In this document: positions 1 to 12,280 of the stretch, one piece after another
How positions within the stretch are numbered: the stretch's first letter is position 1
How the letters are laid out: every line of letters begins with the position of its first letter
Assembly (NCBI GenBank): GCA_907163345.1
Contig: CAJQUN010000021.1
Location: forward strand, 8,370,001 to 8,434,000
Origin: Haberlea rhodopensis
Taxonomy: Eukaryota; Streptophyta; Magnoliopsida; Lamiales; Gesneriaceae
Direction of reading: 5' to 3'
Length of the DNA: 64,000 nucleotides
The notes under the pieces: model-generated
Database searches by the model: none
What the model saw: only the letters and a program-made list of their open reading frames with translations
Told to the model about the DNA's origin: nothing
Made by a program: the position numbers and the translations under genes

Positions 1-451
1 GACAGTCAGTACCCCAGTACGAGAAATAAATAAATCATGTCAAGTGACAAAGTATCATGCAATGCATACCATGTATGAATGCGATGTATGAATGGGTACA
101 AGGAATCGAATATCAAGATACCAAAAATCGGAGTCCAAAGGAAGGTATCATCAAATCATCAAAGCTCGAGCAGAGGGTGACAGTATACGTACATTGCGCT
201 AGGAAAACTCATCCTATGTACGTTACTGCATCCAGCCCTCGTGTCTAGGTCCGGTCGCACCTGCACGTGACTACAGTTACTACCTATACTGCCTGTCATC
301 GCCATGCTCGTCGTACCCGACACTCAGAGTAAGTCAACTCAGTCAAATCATGGATATCAAAGGAATGATAGATCAATATGATATGCCCATGAATCATTTA
401 TGCATCAAATGACATATGCAACTCAATATATCATGCAATCTCATGTGAAAG
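1..451 (-). mobile_element. X-family LTR, left piece (truncated by window edge)
   Basis: This is part of an LTR of the family called X here. Its reverse complement aligns by eye with 62719-63350 of the complete X solo LTR at 36310-63793, for example the shared stretch around 46-100 and 63255-63320. It was split by the Y' element; the sequence resumes at 9251. About 440 bp of the LTR end lies outside the window. Positions 46-56 show the uninterrupted version of the site into which the other X LTR inserted (CAAAG at 48-52). No coding sequence is visible. The short ORF at 57-248 is not a gene. Confidence 0.8.
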
Positions 452-1469
452 TGTAAGGGCCCCCGTGCCCTTAACCCGTAATTAGTGCATTAAGCCATAC
501 CATGAGTGCATATAATCATACCATCAGGGGAAAAACCCTATGCAAGTGCAACACCGTATGCTACCCAGAAAATTTCTTGCATTCAATTCCCAATATTCAA
601 ATTCCCCCTACCATTATTATTCACATAACATGCACCCACATAATACACTAATATGCTCTTAGTTCATTTAGCAATTTCCATAATTAATTGCATGCAACCA
701 TAATGAACAGAAAGAGGCCATAGCCCATTTATACATCCCATATACACGTAAGGTGTACTCACGTAAGAGCACTCAATGAATAAACGTGTATTTGATGCAT
801 AAAACACTATACCGGATACCGCTACTGGTACTTCTATCCTGGAAGCACCTTCCAAGCACAACTCGATCTCAACACTGGATCTGAGCGTCCATCCAGCCAG
901 CTCTGGTACCTCGATCCTGGAAGTACCTCTAACCAAAAGCCCGAGCTCGACTCCAAAGCCGCTACACCTGTGTTACCTGCCCCAACAGAGACAGCCCCCA
1001 CACGGGGTGAGCATACCAATACCACCAATCACAAAATAATAATATTGCAATTCATAATTTACAGAATGTAAATGCCATAATTTAAATGATACTCCCTGGA
1101 TGGCAATACCCTCATCCGGGATCCCCCTGTATTGTCCCTGTTCTCAAAATAACCAAACTCATCAAATTCCCAAAGCCAGTTAATCGTCACATAGATTAAC
1201 TAATACCGTTCTATTATACCAGTTCCATAATCAAAGGGGTAAGAACATAATGTAAAAGACTATAGATATCGCATATATCTAACCAACAATTCCATGTTCT
1301 TATTTCATTGCTCGCTCCACAATAGCGGCATACTAAACCTCGCGCACGCTCAACAATAGCGGCGTCATAACCGATGGTCGCTCAACGGCGACAACACCCG
1401 ATCGTTGCTCGCTCGAAAGCGGCACCCTATGATTTCCAATGTATGTCTATTTATCACATTTACCATATA

Positions 1470-1645
1470 CCATGCATTTCACTATCCAATTATTGCAAGT
1501 ACCATAAACCATGTACTTCGATACCCATCTATTTCCAATACCATATACCATGCATTTCAATACCCATTTATTGTAAATACTACCAACCATGCATTTCAAT
1601 GCCCATTTATTACAAATACCATGCATCATGCATTTCACTATTGCA
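1470..1645. repeat. 39-bp tandem repeat in the Y' 3' LTR
   Basis: About four and a half copies of a unit containing CCATGCATTTC start near 1470, 1509, 1548, 1587 and 1626. They explain the 13-residue repeats in the overlapping ORFs, which are not genes. The same array is at 7692-7867 in the other LTR. Confidence 0.85.
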
Positions 1646-2086
1646 ACATTATAACAGGCTATGCTCGTACGTTATACGTACCTTAAGTCTCCGTAGTCCA
1701 AGCCAAACCTTCCTTGAGTCCCATGCCTAGAGAAATATGTGCTAAAACACATAAACGACTCAAAATCAAGAATAAGCATGCGATCACGTGCCCACGCACG
1801 TTCAAGACTCCCAATCATATCGTCAATCCATGACGATTACCAAAATAAAAGCCCCCCCGGCTAAGCATGCATACTACCCAAAATATTCCATTTATATGAT
1901 TAATAGATAGCCAAAAACCCAACCAAAAATTCCGTTTAATAAGCTTGGTTCCAATCAAACCATTTTAAAAGCCTAACATTCTCATTGGAATGTGAACAAC
2001 ACTCCGGAAGTCGGCCCTTTAGACCTCGGTTCCAAAATCCCAACATTTTCCAACATATTCGAAAATCCATGCAGGTGAACAGTGCC

Positions 2087-2295
2087 GCGATCGATCGCCC
2101 ATCAGGCGCGATCGATCGCGCAAGCCTACTGCCCGAAAAAATCAATCCGCGATCGATCGCCACATCTCGCGATCAATCGCTGAGACCCTCGCGATCGATC
2201 GCCCCCTTTTCGCGATCGATCGCCGATACTGTACATCTTCCACAAATTCCAGTAGCCTGTCGCGATCGATCGGCGCCTCGCCAAGATCGATCGCG
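2087..2295. repeat. Cluster of GCGATCGATCGC palindromes (Y' 3' LTR)
   Basis: Eight copies of the 12-bp palindrome GCGATCGATCGC or one- to two-base variants lie at 2087, 2108, 2149, 2169 (variant), 2191, 2212, 2262 (variant) and 2284 (variant), with irregular spacing. Read on the element's strand they fall about 390-600 nt downstream of the TATA box, so in a 5' LTR they would be in the transcript leader. Function unknown. Confidence 0.9.
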
Positions 2296-3023
2296 GACTG
2301 CGATTTTTCGAAAAACTCGAGTTCTAATGGTGTTTTTCACACCCAACTCCAAACCAACACCCCATACCACCTCAATGCCTCAAATACAACAATTAAACTC
2401 CATGAAAACACTGAAATCAACATTTTGGATTTTAACCCAAAACCCCCAAATGCCATAACCAACCCAAAACTCAACCACACAACACAAAACCACAATCAAA
2501 TTGAAGCCAAAAGAGAGGAGAAGAATATTACCTATCTTTCTTCAAGAAGTCCGGCCCCCATAATCGAGTTCTAACGATTTTGCTTCAACCAAAGGGAAGG
2601 GGAAGGGTTTGGGGCGAAGGTGGCGTGAGAGGGGGAGGAGAGGAGAGAAATGGATTCCAAATGACGGAATCCCGAGTCCAACGGGTATATATAGCAAAAT
2701 ACCCCAACACACCAAAACCTCCGCAAATACATCATGATTCATTAAAAATCATCTGTTTTCAAAAACTCACTCTCCAACATCAAATCCCCAGACTGGCCCC
2801 AACACAAGGCACCCCGGACTCCAAGTCCCACTAAAAACCCAAATCATAGGCTTTCCACCAAAATGAGAATACAATCTCAACCTTTGGATCCAACGATCAC
2901 AAATGCCCAATCTAACAACCTCGGGAGACCCAAACCGCAATTAATTCCTAATTGCTACAATTAAAAATCCATCAATGATTAATACCATACCGGGATTAAC
3001 ACCAGTAATTCCCGGACATCACA

Positions 3024-3059
3024 ATTATCCCCCACTAATAAAATTTCGTCCCCGAAATT
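3024..3059 (-). promoter_or_regulatory. Y' polypurine tract and adjoining hairpin
   Basis: Read on the minus strand, AGTGGGGGATAAT abuts the LTR and fits a plus-strand primer tract. Just upstream is the inverted repeat AATTTCG / CGAAATT (3042-3048 and 3053-3059) with a 4-nt loop. The same arrangement occurs beside the 3' LTRs of element T (52785-52820) and Y (60531-60565). Confidence 0.85.
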
Positions 3060-6000
3060 GCACCGGTGCACGTAACACCAGGACTACACAAACAAAACAA
3101 AGCCAAGACCCCGATTCTGAACCACCTTAGAATCGAATTAACAACTGCGAGAATACCAGTCTCGCACTAAGACCTAAAATAGAGCAAACGCCAAAACCAA
3201 TACAACCCGAAAGATAACAACATACCTCGACGTGAATCGTCCCAGAAGTCAGTCCACCATGACTGAAACTCAACCAAACCTTCATTAATCTCGACATAGA
3301 TATCTCCCCATGATATCTCCATTACTTGTCCACGATGCTTAACACGCATCGTTATGATGAGGACTACTAGCATACGACAGTATACTCACAGAAAATCCGG
3401 TTCCGCTTCCCAGCCCATCTCCTCCAAAGGAGTAGTTGCACCACTTGCAACCCGGACCGGGTTACCCACGGTCACTGATCCACACAAAACACATCACCGA
3501 GGATGTTTACACCGGTGTGTTCCAAGAAATCATATCTTGGTCCCGACACACCATCAAGACTCCACAAAGTCTCAAGTTCCACAGAGGTCACGCAAAGCAA
3601 TCAATTGCATCCCCGCCACGCGTGTCAACCACGACACCAAACAAATCCGAGTCCTGGCCACCCCTTGTCTATCCTGGGATTTTACAATCCTAAAACAGGG
3701 AGGCTATCGAATTAACCAGCAAGAACTACCATGGTTTCAAAACACAACAATCCCTCCTCCGGGGAAGTCAAACAACCCTCACGATCATTCATCAGAATGC
3801 ATCGTGCCAGCGAGATTACCGATCTCGAGGTCCCACAATCTCACACCGGAGATTCACCAAACCAAGCATACAACTCGACGTTCAACAATGAACAAAATAA
3901 CATTGGCATTCGTATACACTCACGGCATACATGCCCAAACACCAATCACAACATGCATACACAATGCAATAGACTCGGGTATCTCCAACCATACCCAAAT
4001 CCCAAAACCAACTGACAAACCTGGATTATTCTCACCCCACGGAGAATGATGGTTGACCAACCAAAACCCAAGGGTGTGATTTCAATATCAACACCACACA
4101 ACCAAAGTAACGAATCTCCCAAAGGATTCAACCGGTAGGTATATCAGTACCGCCTTTCTCACAAGGAACGTGTCATGAATCCATGACCCTCTAACCTCGA
4201 ACCACCGTCCGGAAAACTGGATATACATACCAACATATATCTCGGAACCAAAATAAGCAATTGGTTCAGAATAGTGCATCGAAGCCACTATCATCAATTC
4301 GAAACTCGTATACGCCATGTATACTCAAACAATGATGCCCTGTACTATTGCCATAGTACTCCACACTCGAGCATCACCCCAGAGACGTCTTCTCGAACGT
4401 CTCACTGGAAGTACGAAGCCATTACCTAGTCCGACCCTAGTAGGGCTTACTCGGGTTGATTCACGATCAACCCTCAACCAAAACTAGCTGCCTCCAAGAC
4501 AGTACAACCAAATCTCTCCAAGAGATAAGGTCAAAATAGCAGTGTCACCTCACTAACTATATCTCACAAACCATTGTGACTCCCGTTGTATTCCACATGC
4601 AAAGATGCTCAACCAGAGCTAACCACAACTTGACGACACTCACGTTGGCATTCCCAACAGAATTGAGCTGCCCCAAAACAAGTCTCTCAAAACATTTGAC
4701 GTATAAACGTCTCCGTGAGGTATTCCCTACCTCAAATTCCATGCCACATAGAGACTACAAGAGTCTACCATAACCCTCATCGTATCACCATGCGACTCAC
4801 CAAACTCGAATCCAACGAGCATTATAATGGCTAACACAAGCATGCTAAAGTACTGCAACAATACCTGGCTAGCGATTCGCTGGCCCCATAGGCTCATACC
4901 AACCTATCAATGCGACACACGTTCCAACCCGGTATACCATACCGTACAAACCATTAGAGTTGTGGGTCATCGCCCAACATATCTCTAAACACCAAAGTAC
5001 AATGGACAACCCGGCGTCCATGCTTAATTACCATGCAATCCTAATCCATTAGGATTTATTCCACACCCTCAGGGTGGGTGTGCCCATGCCTAACACACAT
5101 CACAACAACAAGCGAGTAGTTTCCTCAATGACTACTCTTACCACCAATCACTTGGCCTCAGCCAACCCTGCGAGCATACCCAAGGGTATCATTGCTCGAC
5201 AAATATTTACTCTTATAACATGATGCGGTACACTCACCGGTACAATGCATCCAATGCCCCATCGAGCAAACCTGCTCGGAAAAGTCTCGTCACCTAGTGA
5301 CCCAGACTCTACCATGTGCTCACCATCGGCACTCAAACCATAAAACCAAATACATAAACATGAATGCATTAATCACCAAAATGATGCCACGCGTCCACAT
5401 AGACGTCCCAAATAACATCGTCAAACATATGACGGTACCTGTCGATACACGACACCCATAATCTCATCGTCAAACACATGACGGTATAAACAACATATAG
5501 TATTCACAATAATGATAACAAAAGTAATATGCCATATCTCATCGCTATCAAGATAGCGGAATACCTGTATCCATCGTCCACCAGTGGTACACAAGCAGCA
5601 CCCATCGCTCGTAGGCGGAATAATCCAGTGCTACGCACATAGCGGTATAACCCATCGCTATAGAGTCAGCGGCATGATCCCTCGCCATAGAGTCAGCGGC
5701 ATAAAACATCGCTATAGATGTAGCGGAATGTACCATCGCTATATGATACCTGGCGACATGAACCATCGTCAATAAAATACCCGGCGGCATGAACCATCGC
5801 CAATAAAATACCCGGCGGCATGAACCATCGCCAATAAATGTAGCGGAATAATCGTGGACTCAAGAGGTACTCACACTCATGTAGTACTTTGTTCCCGATC
5901 GCATCGCTACGTCATGACAGCGGCATCATCGCTTCGACGTGACAGCGGCATGTATCATCGCTTCGACACGACAGCGGCATCATCGCTTCGACATGACGGT

Positions 6001-6657
6001 GGTACCATCGCTTCGACGTGACAGCGGCATTTACCATCGCTTCGACACGACAGCGGCAATTACCATCGTTCGGGCATGACAGCGGAAATACTCCTCGCTT
6101 CGACATATTAGCGGCATAATATCCCTCGCAATAGTAATATGACAGCGGCATTATCCTTCGCTTCGACATATTTGCGGCAAATATTCTTCATCGCTATAAT
6201 ATGACCGCGGCAAGTATTCACATCGCTACGCCATGCATGCAACCGTAATGCATAACCCGTATTTCAATAATTGTTTCGGCACGACAGCGGCATCATCGCT
6301 TCGACGTGACAGCGGCATTTACCATCGCTTCGACACGACAGCGGCATCATCGCTTCGACGTGCATGCAACCGTAATGCATAACCTGTATTCCCATAAACA
6401 TCGCCATGAGTGTATTTTAATGCACCTTGCTCCAACATGGAGCGGCAAAGCATTAAAATCATCACTCCGATGTATACCTATGCAACCGTAATGCATAGTC
6501 CATGTCTCATAAGACCCTGCAACCACCATGGTTAGCAACACATATTCCAATTATGAACACATATCATAAACGCACATAAGCAATCATGCATAAGTATGTG
6601 CTTCTCATTCCCAATAACATGTTCCTAGGCCCTCAACAGCCCCAAAGAGCTAACCTG
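3060..6657 (-). other. Y' internal region, no recognisable coding sequence
   Basis: About 3.6 kb with many stops on both strands and no gag, protease, RT, RNase H or integrase motif. Its first part is similar by eye, in reverse complement, to the Y internal region at 59631-60565, so the non-coding interior is a family trait and not decay of one copy. From about 5540 it becomes an array of short inverted repeats. The longest ORF (3354-4049, plus strand, antisense to the element) has no family motif and I do not call it a gene. Confidence 0.75.
5543..6370 (-). repeat. Array of short hairpins in the Y' internal region
   Basis: Some 25-30 degenerate units of about 20-35 bp carry the pattern TCGC, a loop of about 4-14 nt, then GCGG. 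Examples of paired stems are CGCTAT/ATAGCG (5543-5548, 5553-5558), CGCTA/TAGCG (5710-5714, 5721-5725) and CGCC/GGCG (5798-5801, 5814-5817). A block near 6234 is partly duplicated near 6361. A homologous array is in Y at 42941-43130. Confidence 0.75.
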
Positions 6658-6669
6658 GCTCTGATACCA
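6658..6669 (-). promoter_or_regulatory. Y' primer-binding site (tRNA-Met type)
   Basis: The minus strand reads TGGTATCAGAGC, the usual plant initiator tRNA-Met complement, 4 nt from the 5' LTR end at 6674. This fixes the element's orientation. Confidence 0.93.
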
Positions 6670-7691
6670 CTAATGTAAGGGCCCCCGTGCCCTTAACCCG
6701 TAATTAGTGCATTAAGCCATACCATGAGTGCATATAATCATACCATCAGGGGAAAAACCCTATGCAAGTGCAACACCGTATGCTACCCAGAAAATTTCTT
6801 GCATTCAATTCCCAATATTCAAATTCCCCCTACCATTATTATTCACATAACATGCACCCACATAATACACTAATATGCTCTTAGTTCATTTAGCAATTTC
6901 CATAATTAATTGCATGCAACCATAATGAACAGAAAGAGGCCATAGCCCATTTATACATCCCATATACACGTAAGGTGTACTCACGTAAGAGCACTCAATG
7001 AATAAACGTGTATTTGATGCATAAAACACTATACCGGATACCGCTACTGGTACTTCTATCCTGGAAGCACCTTCCAAGCACAACTCGATCTCAACACTGG
7101 ATCTGAGCGTCCATCCAGCCAGCTCTGGTACCTCGATCCTGGAAGTACCTCTAACCAAAAGCCCGAGCTCGACTCCAAAGCCGCTACACCTGTGTTACCT
7201 GCCCCAACAGAGACAGCCCCCACACGGGGTGAGCATACCAATACCACCAATCACAAAATAATAATATTGCAATTCATAATTTACAGAATGTAAATGCCAT
7301 AATTTAAATGATACTCCCTGGATGGCAATACCCTCATCCGGGATCCCCCTGTATTGTCCCTGTTCTCAAAATAACCAAACTCATCAAATTCCCAAAGCCA
7401 GTTAATCGTCACATAGATTAACTAATACCGTTCTATTATACCAGTTCCATAATCAAAGGGGTAAGAACATAATGTAAAAGACTATAGATATCGCATATAT
7501 CTAACCAACAATTCCATGTTCTTATTTCATTGCTCGCTCCACAATAGCGGCATACTAAACCTCGCGCACGCTCAACAATAGCGGCGTCATAACCGATGGT
7601 CGCTCAACGGCGACAACACCCGATCGTTGCTCGCTCGAAAGCGGCACCCTATGATTTCCAATGTATGTCTATTTATCACATTTACCATATA

Positions 7692-7867
7692 CCATGCATT
7701 TCACTATCCAATTATTGCAAGTACCATAAACCATGTACTTCGATACCCATCTATTTCCAATACCATATACCATGCATTTCAATACCCATTTATTGTAAAT
7801 ACTACCAACCATGCATTTCAATGCCCATTTATTACAAATACCATGCATCATGCATTTCACTATTGCA
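7692..7867. repeat. 39-bp tandem repeat in the Y' 5' LTR
   Basis: Exact counterpart of the array at 1470-1645, same copy number and spacing. Confidence 0.85.
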
Positions 7868-8308
7868 ACATTATAACAGGCTATGCTCGTACGTTATACG
7901 TACCTTAAGTCTCCGTAGTCCAAGCCAAACCTTCCTTGAGTCCCATGCCTAGAGAAATATGTGCTAAAACACATAAACGACTCAAAATCAAGAATAAGCA
8001 TGCGATCACGTGCCCACGCACGTTCAAGACTCCCAATCATATCGTCAATCCATGACGATTACCAAAATAAAAGCCCCCCCGGCTAAGCATGCATACTACC
8101 CAAAATATTCCATTTATATGATTAATAGATAGCCAAAAACCCAACCAAAAATTCCGTTTAATAAGCTTGGTTCCAATCAAACCATTTTAAAAGCCTAACA
8201 TTCTCATTGGAATGTGAACAACACTCCGGAAGTCGGCCCTTTAGACCTCGGTTCCAAAATCCCAACATTTTCCAACATATTCGAAAATCCATGCAGGTGA
8301 ACAGTGCC

Positions 8309-8517
8309 GCGATCGATCGCCCATCAGGCGCGATCGATCGCGCAAGCCTACTGCCCGAAAAAATCAATCCGCGATCGATCGCCACATCTCGCGATCAATC
8401 GCTGAGACCCTCGCGATCGATCGCCCCCTTTTCGCGATCGATCGCCGATACTGTACATCTTCCACAAATTCCAGTAGCCTGTCGCGATCGATCGGCGCCT
8501 CGCCAAGATCGATCGCG
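8309..8517. repeat. Cluster of GCGATCGATCGC palindromes (Y' 5' LTR)
   Basis: Copy of the 2087-2295 cluster in the promoter-bearing LTR, identical in number and spacing. Confidence 0.9.
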
Positions 8518-8907
8518 GACTGCGATTTTTCGAAAAACTCGAGTTCTAATGGTGTTTTTCACACCCAACTCCAAACCAACACCCCATACCACCTCAATGC
8601 CTCAAATACAACAATTAAACTCCATGAAAACACTGAAATCAACATTTTGGATTTTAACCCAAAACCCCCAAATGCCATAACCAACCCAAAACTCAACCAC
8701 ACAACACAAAACCACAATCAAATTGAAGCCAAAAGAGAGGAGAAGAATATTACCTATCTTTCTTCAAGAAGTCCGGCCCCCATAATCGAGTTCTAACGAT
8801 TTTGCTTCAACCAAAGGGAAGGGGAAGGGTTTGGGGCGAAGGTGGCGTGAGAGGGGGAGGAGAGGAGAGAAATGGATTCCAAATGACGGAATCCCGAGTC
8901 CAACAGG

Positions 8908-8915
8908 TATATATA
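8908..8915 (-). promoter_or_regulatory. Probable LTR TATA box (Y' 5' LTR)
   Basis: TATATATA lies in a GC-richer setting and is followed on the minus strand by a pyrimidine-rich stretch. The same position in the Y LTR (39756-39764) has CTATAAATA in a similar context, which supports it as the LTR promoter. The 3' LTR copy is 2686-2693. Confidence 0.6.
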
Positions 8916-9250
8916 GCAAAATACCCCAACACACCAAAACCTCCGCAAATACATCATGATTCATTAAAAATCATCTGTTTTCAAAAACTCACTCTCCAAC
9001 ATCAAATCCCCAGACTGGCCCCAACACAAGGCACCCCGGACTCCAAGTCCCACTAAAAACCCAAATCATAGGCTTTCCACCAAAATGAGAATACAATCTC
9101 AACCTTTGGATCCAACGATCACAAATGCCCAATCTAACAACCTCGGGAGACCCAAACCGCAATTAATTCCTAATTGCTACAATTAAAAATCCATCAATGA
9201 TTAATACCATACCGGGATTAACACCAGTAATTCCCGGACATCACAGAAAG

Positions 9251-10546
9251 TATATACAAATCATGTAATTTCACATATCATGTAATCCAAGACATTCATC
9301 ATGTATAGTCACATAAGAATCATATAGTGACAAATAAGTCATATAAATCAAATAATGACATATAAGGCCATACATTAGCATCATTACACATCTTTGCCAG
9401 ACGTCATGATAAAACTCATTTCAACGTACCTCGACCCAAGCTAATCTACCGGGACTTCTCAGATCAACCCCGGAATCTATTAACCTGGTCATAATAGTTC
9501 CAAATACAACATAATGTCACATACTAGCCTTAAACATATCAAATAAAACTCAAACTTAGACCCAAAACCAATTCTCTAAATTTCAGCATGCGCAACCGTA
9601 GAGATCGGCTCATAACTTGTCTGATACTTAATAAAATCACATGGGTCCAATTTATTTTCAAAGTTAACTCAAAAATGAACATTTCATCAGTTCAACTCAT
9701 CTTCAAATTCGTTCATTTAGCCTAGGTAAAATGGCCAAGAACAATCTGCTGGAAAAACAGGACAATTCACCAAATTCCAGCCTGACCCACAAAAGATTTG
9801 GTATTCTACAATCTCATAGTCCCTTTAGAACTACTAGAGCTGGATAAATTTGAGTGATACTTCTGAAACTTTTCCAGGACTACTTGGATTATCCCAATGA
9901 TAATCACTTCATTAATCTTTAATCCAGTTCCAATTACTTCGCACCACATTGGTGTCTTATTCCTTAGTCAAAATCTAATCTCTTCACTAGTGAATAGCTA
10001 TATTATCGTCCAATTCGAAGCCTAACTATGCTTAAAATTCGAAATAACAACCTGCATATGTACTGATTCCAAACAGAATACATTTGACAGCAACTTTGTC
10101 ATCTATCACAGCAACATTTCCATCTAATTGCACAACAATTCGACCATTTCAGTTTATAATCTCCAAATATACATATATACCTTCAAATATCTTAAAGATT
10201 TGGAGCTTAATCATCGCCCAAGATGTCCAGCGCTTCCGAGTTACGACACACCGCTGCCGCTTCGTTCACCCTCATGTTTCCTTGAGTTTTCTTCTTTCTT
10301 TCTTGCTGAATTTCGAAATCTGCATGTATTGTTCCTTAAAAGTCCAAGCTTGCATGTGGATTACAGAATGTTGGGAAGATTTTTGGATGAATAATCTGTG
10401 AGAAAGAGAAGAACAGGAAAGACACAAGGAAGGAGATACAGCAAGGTCGATGGTTCCTATGTTGAAATGATTTCAGAATTCTGATTCTTTCCTTTTTGTG
10501 TTTGCCGTGTAAAGCTACATATATGTATGTATTATATTTGTGTGTG

Positions 10547-10586
<40 letters not shown>

Positions 10587-10703
10587 CCTATTTATATTCA
10601 ATGTGTCGTAGTCCGGAACACCATAATTCAAAGTCTTTATTTTTAATTATCCGGGTTTTCTTAATCATCATTAATCCGGATTAATTAGCGTCGGGGCCTT
10701 ACA
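9251..10703 (-). mobile_element. X-family LTR, right piece
   Basis: Continuation of the X LTR interrupted by Y'. It ends GGCCTTACA at 10703, the complement of the TGTAAGGCC start of the X solo LTR at 36310. The reverse complement of 9360-9500 matches 62760-62830 and 39380-39420. Beyond 10703 there is no pyrimidine run, so this is the outer 5' edge of an element or a solo LTR; its expected TSD would be CGACT (10704-10708), with the partner outside the window. A (TA)n run lies at 10555-10581. ORFs at 10084-10401 are not supported as genes. Confidence 0.8.
10555..10581. repeat. (TA)n microsatellite
   Basis: An uninterrupted TA dinucleotide run within the X LTR. Confidence 0.9.
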
Positions 10704-10928
10704 CGACTTAACTAGTTTAGGGTTGTTGCATCTACTTTCCACCAAAAAATAAAATTTTTGGTCGGAGAAGTGAAGGGCGACCAGCCCTCTGCAAAGAGAT
10801 GTTACACTGAAACAGTTAGGGTGTAAGCGAAGAGGTCGAGACGAGGAGAAAACAGGAGATTTAGGGATTGGAACAAGACAGCGATTGTTGCCATGCTCTG
10901 GAAGGAGTTGGGGCTGAGCTGGCTTAGC
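10704..10928. other. Unassigned 225-bp stretch between elements
   Basis: The only piece I could not match to any other repeat in the window. No ORF, RNA gene or terminal motif is visible. It may be original target DNA or part of an older element. Confidence 0.4.
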
Positions 10929-11634
10929 TGTAGGGTCTTCCTACCTTAACATGGTTATAATGACATAATATGGACTAAACATGCATTAATAACATCTTAG
11001 GGTTCCGGTTGTAGCTTTGAGCTAATAGGATTACAGGCCAAAAATAAAATTCCAAGAGCTAATTAATTACATTCTCGTTAATGAATGTTAAAGCTATAGA
11101 TTTACACTACTCCTAGAGTAGAGACTATCCAAAATCCTGTATCCTATATTCTTTCATGGTCCTCGTAGCTCACTGCTTCAACCCGACCCTTAGCCCTTCT
11201 GTAGGGTCTTCCTACCTTAACATCATTATAATCACATATTATGGACTAATCATGCATTTATATCATCTTAGGGTTCCGGTTGTAGCTTTGAGCTAATAAG
11301 ATTACAGGCCAAAAATAAAATTTCAAAAGCTTAATAATTACATTCCCAAAAATGAATGCTAACATTATAGGTTTACACTACTCCTAGAGTAGAGACTATC
11401 AAAATCATGTATCCTATGTTCGATCATGCTCCTTTTTAGCTCACTGCCTCAACCCGACCCTTAGTCCTTTAGTCCAAAAGTGTACCTACATGAACAACCC
11501 ATCATGAGCATGTACATCATTACTTAACATCATAAAGATAATGGCATATGAATAAATGCATGAAAATAATCGTAACATATACTTCATGGTTAATCGCATT
11601 AACCCACTTTGGTTGTCCCTATTTCATAGTCATG

Positions 11635-12050
11635 CATATGGGCATCTTACCCTATCGTATGGCATCTTACCATATCGTAAACATCGTATGTCATCTTATC
11701 ATATGGGCATCTTACCCCATCGCATGGCATCTTACCATATGGGCATCATACCCTATCGTATGGCATCTTACCATATCATAAACATCGTATGACATCTTAT
11801 CATATGGGTATCTTACCCTATCTTATGGCATCTTACCATATCATAAACATCGTATGGCATCTTACCATATGGGCATCTTACCCTATCGTATGGCATCTTA
11901 CCATATCATAAACATCATATCATCTTTACTCATCATAAACTTACTTATCAAAATCATCATCATAAACACCATATCATCTTTGCTCATCATAAACATCATC
12001 ATCATAAACTTACTTATCATAATCATCATCATAAACATCATATATACTTA
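11635..12050. repeat. Minisatellite-like array in the T solo LTR
   Basis: Repeats of GGCATCTTACCATAT-type units, about 20-65 bp in higher-order blocks, grade into CATCATCATAAAC low-complexity repeats. The sister LTR at 15663-16106 goes directly from CATGCAT to GTAATCAT and seems to lack the array, so it is an expansion specific to some copies. Confidence 0.8.
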
Positions 12051-12280
12051 TGTAATCATAGCATAGTCTTAATGTAGGAGTGTGTTTTACCGTCTGATGC
12101 CCGTACGCTTCTTACGTACCTTAATTCCCAAAAGTGGAGAAGTTGGAGAACTTTATCTCCTTGATGTTGTTGGTACCTGGGATGGTTCTACACAACCATA
12201 CAAATCAATATTAGAAGCTAAATAATAGCCAAATACAAAAAAATCATCAAAAATCATCATTTTCCACTTTTTAAACAGTG

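Larger units (their letters stand above)
452..3023 (-). repeat. Y' 3' LTR
   Basis: The 2572-bp LTR starts TGTAAGGGCC and ends GACATCACA on the plus strand. Since the element reads on the minus strand this is the downstream (3') LTR. It holds a 39-bp tandem repeat (1470-1645), a GCGATCGATCGC cluster (2087-2295) and a minus-strand TATA box (2686-2693). It is followed by the polypurine tract at 3024. ORFs inside it are by-products of the repeats. Confidence 0.93.
452..9245 (-). mobile_element. Y' element: complete non-coding LTR retrotransposon (LARD-like)
   Basis: Two direct repeats of 2572 bp (452-3023 and 6674-9245) begin with TG and end with CA on the plus strand and are flanked by the 5-bp TSD GAAAG (447-451 and 9246-9250). 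A tRNA-Met primer-binding site lies beside the right LTR and a purine tract beside the left LTR, so the element reads on the minus strand. The internal 3650 bp contain no gag or pol that I can recognise, so I infer a non-autonomous large retrotransposon derivative. Termini (TGTGATGTCC when read on the minus strand) and PBS resemble the Tekay-type elements in this window, which are candidate helpers. The two LTRs differ at one base that I found (2683 G, 8905 A), so insertion was very recent. Confidence 0.93.
6674..9245 (-). repeat. Y' 5' LTR
   Basis: Second 2572-bp LTR, offset 6222 bp from the first and practically identical to it. It lies next to the PBS at 6658-6669, so it is the 5' LTR and carries the promoter that would drive the element. 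Transcription would run towards lower coordinates from the TATA box at 8908-8915. Confidence 0.93.

Noticed and set aside
2087..2295. CRISPR-like array of repeats
   Set aside because: Units are 12-bp palindromes with irregular spacing inside an LTR of a plant retroelement; no cas genes and no constant repeat-spacer length.
1985..2458. ORF of 157 codons with repeated IDR/RSIA words (also 8207-8680 and 51692-52135)
   Set aside because: The repeats are the translation of the GCGATCGATCGC palindrome and appear in several frames on both strands; no start context or domain.
3354..4049. ORF of 231 codons on the plus strand in the Y' interior
   Set aside because: Antisense to the element, no family motif, low-complexity composition; a similar antisense frame at 59705-59950 reflects DNA similarity of Y and Y'.
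10084..10401. Possible small host gene
   Set aside because: Lies in an X LTR and has no homologous domain; overlapping frames are equally open.
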